Origin: a bacterium
GTDB lineage: Bacteria; Auribacterota; UBA3054
Assembly: GCA_017557885.1 (NCBI GenBank)
Contig: JAFYXV010000010.1
Location: 1-64,000, forward strand
DNA length: 64,000 nt
Direction of reading: 5' to 3'
Within the stretch, counting starts at the first letter, position 1. The number at the start of each line of letters is the position of its first letter. Below the pieces are notes generated by a model. The model saw only the letters and a program-made list of their open reading frames with translations, was not told the DNA's origin and did not search any database. This document shows, in pieces, positions 48,954-57,467 of this stretch. The translations under genes were made by a program, and so were the position numbers.

Positions 48954-49928
48954 ATGAAACATTTCCTTCCCTTATCGCTGCTTTTGGTTTTCGGCCTTGC
49001 TTTGCTGGGCTGTCAGAAAAGCGACACCTCCGGCGAGGAGGCCAAAAACCTTTCCATGTCCGTGAGAAACCTCGAAACCAAACTGGACAAGCTGGAAAAG
49101 CGCCTTGCCGCAATTGAGAAGAAACCCGCCGCCACCCGCGAGCCCGCGGTCGCTTCCGGCGACAGCGGCGCCGTGGAGGAGACGCTGGCGGCCTTCAACG
49201 AGAAACTCTACAACCTGGAACAGATGATGGTGGCCGCGGGCTTCAACGTCATCTCCACCAACGAGGACCTGGAAGTTTCCGCCATGGCGGAGCTGGTGGA
49301 GGAGAAGACCTTGACGATGCGCCGGGAAAAATACCAGACCGCCATGCGCGAACTGAGGGACACCCAGCGCCAGAGTGACCAGGAAAAATACGGCCAGCAG
49401 TTCACGGAGCTTCAGGAGAAGACCAGGTTCCGCTGGGGCGGCAACCGCAACGAAAGCCAGGAAGACCGCGAGAAACGCATGCAGGAAATGGTTCAGGCCA
49501 GGGAAGACCTTATCAGGCAGTATCCCGATTCCTACGCCGCGGCCCAGCTCAGGGCGGAGAGCGCGGCCTGGAACCTCATGCAGAACAACTATTCTGAAGC
49601 GCTGAAGACTTACAAAGAACTTATGGATTCCGGCAAAGGGACCGAAGCGGTGAACGATTTCGGAATGCGCAACGCCACGGGCCTGCAGTATTCCCTGGCC
49701 AACAAGGCCATCGAAGAAGGCGACTACGCCACCGCCCGCAGCATCATGAAAGATCTTGAATCCAGCAGCGACGACATGGTCATGGCCTTCGAAGGCTTCG
49801 GCGGCGGTCAAGGGCGCGGCGGCCGCGGCCGCCGCGGCGGACCAGGCGGACCCGGGAGAATGGAGGACAATCTTATCTCCAAGAACCAGGCCCTCAACAA
49901 GCTGAACGAAAAGCTGAACAGTCGCTGA
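48954..49928 (+). CDS. Coiled-coil lipoprotein with RG-rich segment (324 aa)
   Basis: AAGGAGA precedes ATG 48954. The signal sequence ends LALLGC (Cys about residue 20), a probable lipobox. Residues about 30-60 form a heptad coiled coil (MSVRNLETKLDKLEKRLAAI), and a second charged helical part with EDREKRMQEMVQAREDL follows. A TPR-like stretch is NNYSEALKTYKELMDSGK. Near the C-terminus a Gly/Arg-rich string (GGGQGRGGRGRRGGPGG) resembles RGG motifs. No family recognised. Envelope location is inferred. Confidence 0.75.
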   Translation: MKHFLPLSLLLVFGLALLGCQKSDTSGEEAKNLSMSVRNLETKLDKLEKRLAAIEKKPAATREPAVASGDSGAVEETLAAFNEKLYNLEQMMVAAGFNVISTNEDLEVSAMAELVEEKTLTMRREKYQTAMRELRDTQRQSDQEKYGQQFTELQEKTRFRWGGNRNESQEDREKRMQEMVQAREDLIRQYPDSYAAAQLRAESAAWNLMQNNYSEALKTYKELMDSGKGTEAVNDFGMRNATGLQYSLANKAIEEGDYATARSIMKDLESSSDDMVMAFEGFGGGQGRGGRGRRGGPGGPGRMEDNLISKNQALNKLNEKLNSR

Positions 49929-49983
49929 GTCTCGGCGAAAAACTCATCTAAACTTTTTCACATCCCAATTAAAAGCCTATTTT

Positions 49984-49992
49984 TGGTAAAAT
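49984..49992 (+). promoter_or_regulatory. Extended -10 promoter for the synthetase-like gene
   Basis: TGG then TAAAAT (49987-49992), 45 bases before ATG 50037. No clear -35. Confidence 0.45.
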
Positions 49993-50036
49993 TCTTTCCT
50001 ATCTCTTTAACAATTTAGGAAAGAAACCGTAAACAT

Positions 50037-51254
50037 ATGCAGGAACGAGACGAAATAGGCGCCAGCCTGGCGCGTTTCCACGCCGCTTTGAAGCAGTCGG
50101 GCAGCGGGCTCAAGGCTTTCACCAGAAAGCAGTATATGGAAAAATGGAGGAGCGAAAGGATCTTCCATGTCCTGAGGATCAGGACCACCATGGTCCAGGC
50201 CATGCAGAATTTCCTCAGTGACAACGGGCTCCTGAACCTGGAGAGAGTCTCCCTTTCCCCGGTGACTGACCCTCTGGCCCACGACATCGAGTATTCTCCG
50301 ACCATCCGCTACAAAGGCCAGCCCTACAAGACCACTCACTCCATGATCTATTCCAAGTTCCTGGCCTGCACCAACCCGATGCTGAAGGGCGTCTATATCG
50401 ATTCCCCGAACATAAGATTGGAGTTGGAAAGCCCCATTGGCGAGCAGAGGGGCCGCTATCTCATCGATTTTTCCCAGATGGACATGGAGCTTAGGCGGGA
50501 AAAATTCGTGACGCTTGAGGAATATTTCAACGAAGAGGAAAAAGTCAAAGCCATCCTGGCGGAGGATTACGAAAAGGCGCTTGGCTTCTTCGAGGACCTG
50601 ATCATCTATACCGTGAAAGCGCTCATAGAAAAGAATTCCGAGGATCTCAAGGCCCTGGGCGTCACGCTAACGGTGCCTGAAAAGCCCTTCCCCTCCTTCT
50701 TGAGAGACGAAGTGGGGGACGCTTCGGAACAGGAACTGGGCGATACCGCCAAAAGCCAGTTCTTCTGGATCAAGGGCATCATGCGCGAAAACTACGACCT
50801 GGTCTATCCGTATCTCAAAGCCGACGGCACGAAGAGAAATTTGGAAGAAGTTCCCTCCAGGGACATCTACAACTACGACCTCTGCGCGCAAAGCCAACTT
50901 GCTGACGGCAGCATGGGCGGAGCCTTGGAAGTTCTGTCCGGCGCTATCAGGGAATGGCTCTACGAACCCATTATCGAGCGTCTCATTGACAACAAGATCA
51001 TAATGTGCCGCCCCGCTTTCGACCGCAACGGCGAAATCACCAACGTCGAGGAACTGAGCGGCTACGCTCCCTTCCTGGCGGCGGCAGCCATGAAGGGCGA
51101 AGACGGCTCCGACCTCTTCCCCTCCACCTTCGGCGGCGGCATCGGCGTGGAGAGATTGCTCTACGCGCTCCTAAAAGGCCCGGTCATCCAGAAGATCGAC
51201 GACGTCACGCTCTTCGGGAAGAATCCGGATTCCCATCCCATTTACTTGTTCTGA
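50037..51254 (+). CDS. Class II aminoacyl-tRNA synthetase-like protein (AspRS/AsnRS core without anticodon-binding domain)
   Basis: 405 residues. The catalytic core resembles AspRS/AsnRS. A motif 2-like stretch runs NIRLELES ... LIDFSQMDMEL (compare EFTQLDLEM) and motif 3 is FGGGIGVERLLYALL (about 369-383). The N-terminal OB-fold that reads the anticodon is absent: the protein begins with a ~35-residue helical piece. This recalls archaeal asparagine synthetase related to AspRS, so amino acid amidation or another non-tRNA reaction is possible. The nearest AGGAAAG is 13 bases upstream, a long spacing. It lies 29 bases before the PEP-CTERM gene. Confidence 0.75.
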   Translation: MQERDEIGASLARFHAALKQSGSGLKAFTRKQYMEKWRSERIFHVLRIRTTMVQAMQNFLSDNGLLNLERVSLSPVTDPLAHDIEYSPTIRYKGQPYKTTHSMIYSKFLACTNPMLKGVYIDSPNIRLELESPIGEQRGRYLIDFSQMDMELRREKFVTLEEYFNEEEKVKAILAEDYEKALGFFEDLIIYTVKALIEKNSEDLKALGVTLTVPEKPFPSFLRDEVGDASEQELGDTAKSQFFWIKGIMRENYDLVYPYLKADGTKRNLEEVPSRDIYNYDLCAQSQLADGSMGGALEVLSGAIREWLYEPIIERLIDNKIIMCRPAFDRNGEITNVEELSGYAPFLAAAAMKGEDGSDLFPSTFGGGIGVERLLYALLKGPVIQKIDDVTLFGKNPDSHPIYLF

Positions 51255-51283
51255 ACCAAATAATTTAACCACTGAGATAAGTT

Positions 51284-53908
51284 ATGAAAAAATTACTGTT
51301 ACTGTTTGCCCTCGCGGCAATGAGCGTTTTGGCCGGGGAGACCAACACGATCTTCACGATTGATTTCGAGACCGGCGAAGGCTACACGCCCGGCGACGTT
51401 GTCGATCAGAACAACTGGAAAGGCAGCTGGTGGGGGGCCGGCGGAGTGATAATCGTTTCCAACAACGCCGCGGCTGCCCAGAGCGGCTCGCAGTTCCTTT
51501 TCTGCGACGACGCCGACAGTCAGTACGGCATCAACCACCAGACCAGCTTCGACATCTCCGAGCAGTGCCCCGGCAACGTCAAGCTTTTGGTCTCCGGCTA
51601 CACTTACGTTTCCAGCGAAGCGTCCAATCCTTTCTACACCAAGATCCATGCCCTTGGAACGAGCGGCAAGAATTACGATGTGGAAATTACGGAATTTATC
51701 CGCTACGCCGACGGCAAGGCGACGCTCGCCTATTCCTCCGCCGACGGCTCCCAGAAGACCTTCCAGGTCAACGAACTTCCCGCGGACACCTATCAGCCCT
51801 TCAGCCTGATCATTTCTCCCGCCACCAGAAGCATCGAGCGCCTCAGCATTGCCGACCAGGTCTTTGAAGAGGAAGGCATGTATTACAAGAGCGCCAAGAC
51901 GGACGGCTGCGGGACCTTGCCGGACGGCGTCAGAGTCATGCACACCGGCAAACTGGACAATTTCCAGATCGCCACCTGCCCGCTTCCGCCGAAAAAGGAA
52001 TTCGATCTTAGTCCCATTAAGCCCATCTTCTCCCGCACCGCCACGGAAATGAAACTGACGGTCGCCAACAAGACCACAGGCTCCTTCGAATATACCGCGA
52101 CCATAGAGGATTCTCCGGAATGGATCTCCATCACTCCCGCTTCCGGCACTTGCTCAGGCGCGGTTGAACTTACCCTAAGTGTTGACAGAAGCCTTATGAC
52201 CAACGGTTATTTCCGCGCCATGGTGACCGTGGACGGCGGCGAATACGGCTCCAAGACCATCCCGGTCTGCGTTCCCAACGGCACTGTGATCTACGCCGAG
52301 AACTTCGAGTCTCCCTTCATGCAGATCGGCGGCATCGACGGCCAGAACACCTGGATCGGCGACTATCAGCACGAAGGCAACTCCATGGTGGTCACCAACG
52401 TCTCTTACGGCTATGAAGGCAACTGCGGCTACATTGTGAGAGCCGGCGGCTACGAAGGCTATATGTGCGACGTCTATTCTCCCACCGGCGGCATACTGAA
52501 AGTCAGCATGAAGCTCTACAAGGGCAGCGAGGCTGACAAGGACGCCGATTACTTCTATTTCCAGAACGACTACTGGTACAGAAGCGTGAGCTTCTGGTTC
52601 GTCAGGGAAGAAGGCCAGGATTATTTCTATCTCTATGAATACGGCCTCGGCCCCGCCCAGAAGAAAATGCTTATTGGCGATCAAAAGTTCCCCCTGGACA
52701 CCTGGCTGGACTTCTCCTTCACGGTGGACTACAGGCGCTATCTAATGACCGATCTGACATTGGGCGACTTCACCACGAACTTCGGCTCGAGCGTCGAGCT
52801 TTCCAAGAAAGCCAGCAAATGGATCGATCCTGTCCAGCGTTTCACCAAATTCTGCGTCAGCTGCGGCGGCAATTCCGAAAACGCCATGCTGCTTATAGAC
52901 GATCTTAAATTTGAGGATGTGCCGCGTCCCGCCACCTTTGAACCTCAGCTGAACGGCGTTTACGCCTTCGGCGAAAGCAAGTCGGTCATCGAGGACACCG
53001 TGGTCAACTGCGGCACCGTGCCCTTCCAGTACGAAGTGACCTTCCTCGATTATCCCGAGAACGTCTTCGTCACCACCAACGCCACCGGCGTCATAGAGGA
53101 CAGCGGCAAATTGAGCGTCGGCGTCAAGAGAGACGGCCTGGAGGACGGCTTCTTCCGCTCCAGGATGCGCTACGCCTACGGCGCCGTGGGCGGCGACCTT
53201 GATTGCGCCGTCACCTCGTTGGTGACTTTCGCTAAGGGCGGCTGGTATTACGCCACCGATTTTGGCGCCCCCTTCTACACCGAAGGAAACCTGAAAGGCC
53301 AGGATTACTGGAAAGTCCAGGACAAGTCCACGACTCCAAGCGTTGGCCAAAAAGAAGGCAAACGCGGCGTTTATTTCCCCGAGAGCTCTTTCGCCTATGT
53401 GCCCGCCATCGGCACCACCGGCTCCACTTTCACTGTTGAGGCGGAATTCCTGATGGAGAAGAACGAGAACACCACCTACGTCGACCTCACCCAGAACGGC
53501 GAGACCGGCTTCCTGCCTATCAGGCTCCGCCGCGACAAGGAAAACGAAGAAGTTTTAGTGGGCTATATGTCCGGCGCTGATTTCCTGGAATGGTTCAGGG
53601 CGCCCTTGGACAAGTGGAACACCGTTTCCTTCACCATTGACACCGACGTGGCCTACGGCTGCGCTCTCAGCGCTTCCGTAAACGGAGTCGTGACCAACTT
53701 CGCGGAAGGCGACGTGCCCCTGAACGGCGGTTTCGACGATCAGCCGCTTCTGAGCCTTGGCATCAAGTCTCAGAACGACGGCCCGGACGAACTGTACGCC
53801 ACCGGCGTCTGGTTCTCCAAACTTTCCGCCCACGACGTCAGCGTTCCCGAGCCCATAGCATTCGGACTGCTGGCCATCGTATTGGCTCTCGCCATGCGTA
53901 AGCGCTGA
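51284..53908 (+). CDS. PEP-CTERM surface protein with three repeated lectin-like modules (874 aa)
   Basis: The signal peptide is about 1-17 (ends VLAG). Three diverged modules start IDFETGEGYTPGDVVDQNNW (about 25), AENFESPFMQIGGIDGQNTW (about 338) and ATDFGAPFYTEGNLKGQDYW (about 661). They look like concanavalin-type jelly rolls, separated by BACON-like Ig domains (EYTATIEDSPEWISITPASG). The C-terminus, VPEPIAFGLLAIVLALAMRK, has the PEP motif, a membrane helix and a basic end: a PEP-CTERM sorting signal needing an exosortase. Carbohydrate binding is inferred. A strong bidirectional terminator follows. Confidence 0.82.
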   Translation: MKKLLLLFALAAMSVLAGETNTIFTIDFETGEGYTPGDVVDQNNWKGSWWGAGGVIIVSNNAAAAQSGSQFLFCDDADSQYGINHQTSFDISEQCPGNVKLLVSGYTYVSSEASNPFYTKIHALGTSGKNYDVEITEFIRYADGKATLAYSSADGSQKTFQVNELPADTYQPFSLIISPATRSIERLSIADQVFEEEGMYYKSAKTDGCGTLPDGVRVMHTGKLDNFQIATCPLPPKKEFDLSPIKPIFSRTATEMKLTVANKTTGSFEYTATIEDSPEWISITPASGTCSGAVELTLSVDRSLMTNGYFRAMVTVDGGEYGSKTIPVCVPNGTVIYAENFESPFMQIGGIDGQNTWIGDYQHEGNSMVVTNVSYGYEGNCGYIVRAGGYEGYMCDVYSPTGGILKVSMKLYKGSEADKDADYFYFQNDYWYRSVSFWFVREEGQDYFYLYEYGLGPAQKKMLIGDQKFPLDTWLDFSFTVDYRRYLMTDLTLGDFTTNFGSSVELSKKASKWIDPVQRFTKFCVSCGGNSENAMLLIDDLKFEDVPRPATFEPQLNGVYAFGESKSVIEDTVVNCGTVPFQYEVTFLDYPENVFVTTNATGVIEDSGKLSVGVKRDGLEDGFFRSRMRYAYGAVGGDLDCAVTSLVTFAKGGWYYATDFGAPFYTEGNLKGQDYWKVQDKSTTPSVGQKEGKRGVYFPESSFAYVPAIGTTGSTFTVEAEFLMEKNENTTYVDLTQNGETGFLPIRLRRDKENEEVLVGYMSGADFLEWFRAPLDKWNTVSFTIDTDVAYGCALSASVNGVVTNFAEGDVPLNGGFDDQPLLSLGIKSQNDGPDELYATGVWFSKLSAHDVSVPEPIAFGLLAIVLALAMRKR

Positions 53909-53927
53909 TTAAGCGAAAAGCCGAAAC

Positions 53928-53959
53928 AAAAAGGGCGGGCATTCAGCCCGCCCTTTTTT
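53928..53959. terminator. Bidirectional terminator between PEP-CTERM gene and panD
   Basis: GGGCGGGC (53933-53940), loop ATTCA, GCCCGCCC (53946-53953), flanked by A5 on the left and T6 on the right. It works for both convergent transcripts. Confidence 0.93.
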
Positions 53960-53976
53960 ATTGCAATAGCTCTTTA

Positions 53977-54327
53977 TTAGAACTTGACCTTGTTGTTTTC
54001 GTCCACCAGGCAGATGGCGGGCTTGAAGGCTTTTGCTTCCTTTTCGTCCATGTTGGCCCAGGCGAAGATAATGATGATGTCCCCAAGCTTCGCCAGGTGA
54101 GCGGCCGCGCCGTAGATGGCGATGGTTCCGCTGCCCTTGGGGGCGGGCAGGACGTAAGTGTCGAAGCGGGATCCGTTGGTGACGTTCGCCACGGAGACGC
54201 GCTCATAAGGCAGTATGTTGGCGGCGGCCATGAGATCCTCGTCTATGCCGATAGAGCCGGCGTAGTGGAGATTGCATTCCGTCACCCTGGCGCGGTGTAT
54301 TTTTCCTTTCAGTAATGTCAGCTGCAT
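53977..54327 (-). CDS. panD: Aspartate 1-decarboxylase (pyruvoyl)
   Basis: 116 residues. It makes beta-alanine for pantothenate and CoA. The self-processing Gly-Ser site is in YAGSIGIDEDLM, where Ser25-type cleavage yields the pyruvoyl group. Other segments: VSVANVTNGSRFDTYVL, GSGTIAIYGAAAHLAKLGD and IIIFAWA. The start was set at ATG 54327 since GAGG lies seven bases before; a 4-codon longer frame is less likely. It follows the LTD protein gene by 33 bases; panB/panC are not seen here. Confidence 0.94.
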   Translation of the reverse strand: MQLTLLKGKIHRARVTECNLHYAGSIGIDEDLMAAANILPYERVSVANVTNGSRFDTYVLPAPKGSGTIAIYGAAAHLAKLGDIIIIFAWANMDEKEAKAFKPAICLVDENNKVKF

Positions 54328-54360
54328 GGTTTTCCTCAATTTGGTAGTTATAATTCTACC

Positions 54361-56115
54361 TTAAAGGGGAAAGGAACGCAAGAAAGAAGCCCCGATAAGA
54401 AGAAGCGCCAGATAAAGCAGCGCCCCAGGCTCGGGGATCAGCTGGAAGGGACCGCAAACGCCTCCGTAAGCGCCTGTAGCGCCTTTATAGGCGGTTTTGG
54501 CCCTCAAGTAGTATAAGGTGCAGGACGAGAGATTGGAGAGCGTCAGGCCGTCCTCAGGGACCGCGAGCGCTTCATAGACCAAAGTGCCGGGCCTTTGCTC
54601 GGAGCAATCGTGGCGCTTAAGATCGCTGAAGTAGTCTTTTTCCAGGACCTCCCACTGACGGCTCTGCCAAGTTGCAGAGCCCCGGTTGACATAGGGGTAT
54701 CTTATGATGGTGTGGTTGGCGGTGCCGGTCGCGTATTCGCCGATGGGCCAGGCGGTGCCTGGGTCTTCGCCGATGACGCCGATAATGTCTATAATTTCGT
54801 CGCCTTTGATCAAAGCCACCGCGTCGTTGCCGGTGAAGTCTATCTTGGCGCTGACAAGGTCGGCAGAGTTCGTAAGCTCTGCGTCAGCCTTGTTGTTGCA
54901 GATCAAAAGCGTTTCGTAAGAGGGGAGCGAGCCGAAGAGCGCAAGCGTTTGCCCGGCGGCCTCCGAACCGTTCTTGAAAATGCAGACATTCATCCCGTCA
55001 AGTTCGACCGTCTCCAACGAGGGATTATAGATCTCAAGATAGCGGTTGTTCCCCGAGCCCTTGCCGTATTCTGAAAAAAACAGCCCGGGATCTGGCAGGA
55101 AATCCCTGCTGGTGGCGACATCCACAAGCACTGTCAGTTTTTCGTCGATCTCCGGCCTTTTCACAACAGCGGCTTCGTCGCTCAGCGTTCCTTCCTCCAC
55201 GCTGGGGACCGCCACGTCGACAACCGGAAGCTCAGGCACCGTTACTTCCTTAATTGGGCTTCCGCAGGAATACGCTCCCTCAGATGAGAGTCCCCAGGCT
55301 TTGTAGTAATAGGTGCTCCCGGGAGAAACGTCCTCGTCGCTGAATGTTTTTTCGTTGACCGACACCACTAAGTTTTTTCCTAGACTGGCTCCGACCTCGT
55401 ATGTGCTTTCGCTCTGCGGACGGTTGGTGACGAAATAGTTTTTGTTTTCCGCGCGGCAGAGCAGGTTCATGTCCTCGCTGAGGTCAAGGCTGATCTCCAC
55501 CCTGTCCCAGTTGGCGGTGGTTATCGCCAGGGTAGGGAACGTTCCGCGCTCCGGGCACGTTTCGCCCCTTAGGGCAACGTTTCCGATCCCGGCGAAATCC
55601 GAGGCCCCCTGCTGCTTGATCCTAAAGATTATCCCGGCGGAATCGGCGTCGCCAGGAACGGCGATGGAAACAGTCTCCCACTCGTTGCTCGTGTCCAGCC
55701 GGGAGCGCGTGAGGCTTCCGAAAAGATTGGTGGTGTCGCAGAAAAGACACCACTGGATGTTTTCGCCCTGGTCGAGTCCTTCGGCGAAATAGGAAAATTC
55801 CAACGAGACATTTGTCACGCCGACGAGTTGCTGCGGCAGAAAGCTTAGGGTGTGGTAATAGCTTTTGCCCTCGCTGTTTTTGGCGAGGCCTCTGATGCCC
55901 CAGAAGGGGGCGTTGTTTTCCGCCCTATGTTCGTTCAGTTCCCGCAGGACGCCCCAATGGGCTTTTTCCTCCTGGTATTGTCCGGGGTTGGAGACATACT
56001 CCCAAACGGAAGTGTCACCAAATGAAGACTGGGCGATGGTTATGTTTTCCGCGAAAAGGAAAACGGGAAATAAAAGCGCGCTGATGGCGGCTACGAAAAA
56101 TAGTTGTTTTTTCAT
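54361..56115 (-). CDS. Secreted lamin-tail-domain protein with PEP-CTERM-like end (584 aa)
   Basis: ATG 56115 is chosen because a perfect AAGGAGGAA lies upstream; a longer frame lacks one. The signal peptide is about 1-23. Residues about 345-500 match a lamin-tail domain: FSEYGKGSGNNRYLEIYNPS, VELDGMNVCIFKNG, FTGNDAVALIKGDEIIDIIG. A fibronectin-like segment (VSPGSTYYYKAWGLSSEG) is at about 260. The C-terminus IPEPGALLYLALLLIGASFL has the PEP motif and helix, but ends RSFPL without a strong basic cluster, so sorting may differ. It is divergent from the beta-helix gene and 33 bases before panD. Confidence 0.8.
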   Translation of the reverse strand: MKKQLFFVAAISALLFPVFLFAENITIAQSSFGDTSVWEYVSNPGQYQEEKAHWGVLRELNEHRAENNAPFWGIRGLAKNSEGKSYYHTLSFLPQQLVGVTNVSLEFSYFAEGLDQGENIQWCLFCDTTNLFGSLTRSRLDTSNEWETVSIAVPGDADSAGIIFRIKQQGASDFAGIGNVALRGETCPERGTFPTLAITTANWDRVEISLDLSEDMNLLCRAENKNYFVTNRPQSESTYEVGASLGKNLVVSVNEKTFSDEDVSPGSTYYYKAWGLSSEGAYSCGSPIKEVTVPELPVVDVAVPSVEEGTLSDEAAVVKRPEIDEKLTVLVDVATSRDFLPDPGLFFSEYGKGSGNNRYLEIYNPSLETVELDGMNVCIFKNGSEAAGQTLALFGSLPSYETLLICNNKADAELTNSADLVSAKIDFTGNDAVALIKGDEIIDIIGVIGEDPGTAWPIGEYATGTANHTIIRYPYVNRGSATWQSRQWEVLEKDYFSDLKRHDCSEQRPGTLVYEALAVPEDGLTLSNLSSCTLYYLRAKTAYKGATGAYGGVCGPFQLIPEPGALLYLALLLIGASFLRSFPL

Positions 56116-56167
56116 TTTGTGTTCCTCCTTAATATCTAACGGACAAAAAAACGAAAAAGTTGCGTCC

Positions 56168-56196
56168 TTGATAAGGTGACACGATTTAGATAAAAT
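56168..56196 (+). promoter_or_regulatory. Sigma70-type promoter for the beta-helix/pseudopilin unit
   Basis: TTGATA (56168-56173), 17-bp spacer, TAAAAT (56191-56196), 32 bases before ATG 56229. Direct repeats ACACGAT at 56179 and 56200 flank the -10, 21 bp apart, and might be an operator. Confidence 0.8.
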
Positions 56197-56228
56197 GTAA
56201 CACGATATAACCAACAATCTAAAAAACT

Positions 56229-57467
56229 ATGCGCAAGACACTCTTAGCAACTGTTTTTGTCCTTTCTTTAGCTTTAACTTTGCAGGGCGCCGGCTGGATC
56301 GACTGGTATGTTGACAACACTTTCGAAGGCGACTCCAAAGGCACTGAAGCAGCGCCTTTCAAGACCATCCAGGAAGCGGTGGCGGCCTCCGTTGCCAGCA
56401 ATGCGACTTTCTCAGCGGACACCATCTGGATCAAGGGCACCGGCAAGCCTTACATCGGCCCCGTCGAGATCCCCAACAAAAACGCCATGCGTTTGGCGGG
56501 CTACGGCGAAATTAAGCCGGAGATCACCGTGACCGGCGAGGTGGCGCAAACCGTCATAAAGAGCGGCGACAATTACGCCAATCCTTTCTACGCCTGCATG
56601 CCACCGGCCCAGGTCGGCCTTGAGAATCTGATCGTTAAAAACGACATCCCCAGTCCGGCCGGCATCTTTTACTGCGCCGACGTACAGACCTGGGTCTCCT
56701 GGGAAGAGTCCGTCAGGGAGAAACCCGAGAGAATGCGCTTCGGTGTCAGAAACTGCGAATTCTACGCCTCAAACGGCTGCGTCTGCTTCAGATTGAGGGA
56801 TCTGGACCAGCGCCACAATCAGTCTCTCTTGGAAGCCGACCACTGGAGCATGGTTTGGAACTGCAAGTTTCAAGGCGAAGGCGACCTTATGCACCTTTCC
56901 TCCCAGGAAAAGGCTTTGGTCGTCAGCAACACCTTTTTGGGCGGCGGAAGAGCCATGGTCTTTGAAGGCTGGACCAACGCGGTCTATTCCCGCCTTACGG
57001 AGAACGTGAAGATCAAGCAGAACCTTTTCTTCGGCCAGAAGGACGCGGTCCTTTATTCCGGCGTCTGCGACGACCTGGAGTTCAGCCACAACACTTGCGT
57101 TCTGAATTCCGGCACGCACATCTCCTTGACCGACACCGGGCTCGACCCGCACTCCACGACTTACGTCGAAGACAACATTTTCCAGAAAGGCGAAGAGACT
57201 GTGCGGTTCGCTGAGGAATCCTGGAGCGAAAAGGTCAAATTCAGCGACAACCTTTTCGAAGAGGTTTCCTCCTACGGCGAATATCCCGTCGTCGGCGAAG
57301 CGAAATTCGTCTCCACGGATCCTGAGGATCCGGATTTCCTGAGGCCGAATTTCGATTCCGACGCCCAAAGGGACGGCTATTATTTAGGCGCGCTGGCTCC
57401 CATTCCTGAGCCGGCCTGCGTATTCGCGTTCGTCCTTGCTTTGGCGGCGCTCATCAGGAGAAGATGA
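56229..57467 (+). CDS. PEP-CTERM protein with right-handed beta-helix (412 aa)
   Basis: The signal peptide is about 1-20. The mature start WYVDNTFEGDSKGTEAAPFK then TIQEAV is the typical entry of parallel beta-helix (pectate-lyase-like) proteins. Turns such as NCEFYASNGCVCFRL, NTFLGGGRAMVFEG, QNLFFGQKDAVLYSG and NTCVLNSGTHISL repeat at about 20-25 residues. It ends IPEPACVFAFVLALAALIRR, a clean PEP-CTERM signal. No catalytic residues are assignable. No Shine-Dalgarno is visible; promoter is close. Its end overlaps the next gene by ATGA. Confidence 0.8.
   Translation: MRKTLLATVFVLSLALTLQGAGWIDWYVDNTFEGDSKGTEAAPFKTIQEAVAASVASNATFSADTIWIKGTGKPYIGPVEIPNKNAMRLAGYGEIKPEITVTGEVAQTVIKSGDNYANPFYACMPPAQVGLENLIVKNDIPSPAGIFYCADVQTWVSWEESVREKPERMRFGVRNCEFYASNGCVCFRLRDLDQRHNQSLLEADHWSMVWNCKFQGEGDLMHLSSQEKALVVSNTFLGGGRAMVFEGWTNAVYSRLTENVKIKQNLFFGQKDAVLYSGVCDDLEFSHNTCVLNSGTHISLTDTGLDPHSTTYVEDNIFQKGEETVRFAEESWSEKVKFSDNLFEEVSSYGEYPVVGEAKFVSTDPEDPDFLRPNFDSDAQRDGYYLGALAPIPEPACVFAFVLALAALIRRR

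Noticed and set aside
50037-51254. Calling this gene asnS (asparaginyl-tRNA synthetase)
   Set aside because: The N-terminal OB-fold anticodon-binding domain is missing, so tRNA charging cannot be assumed.
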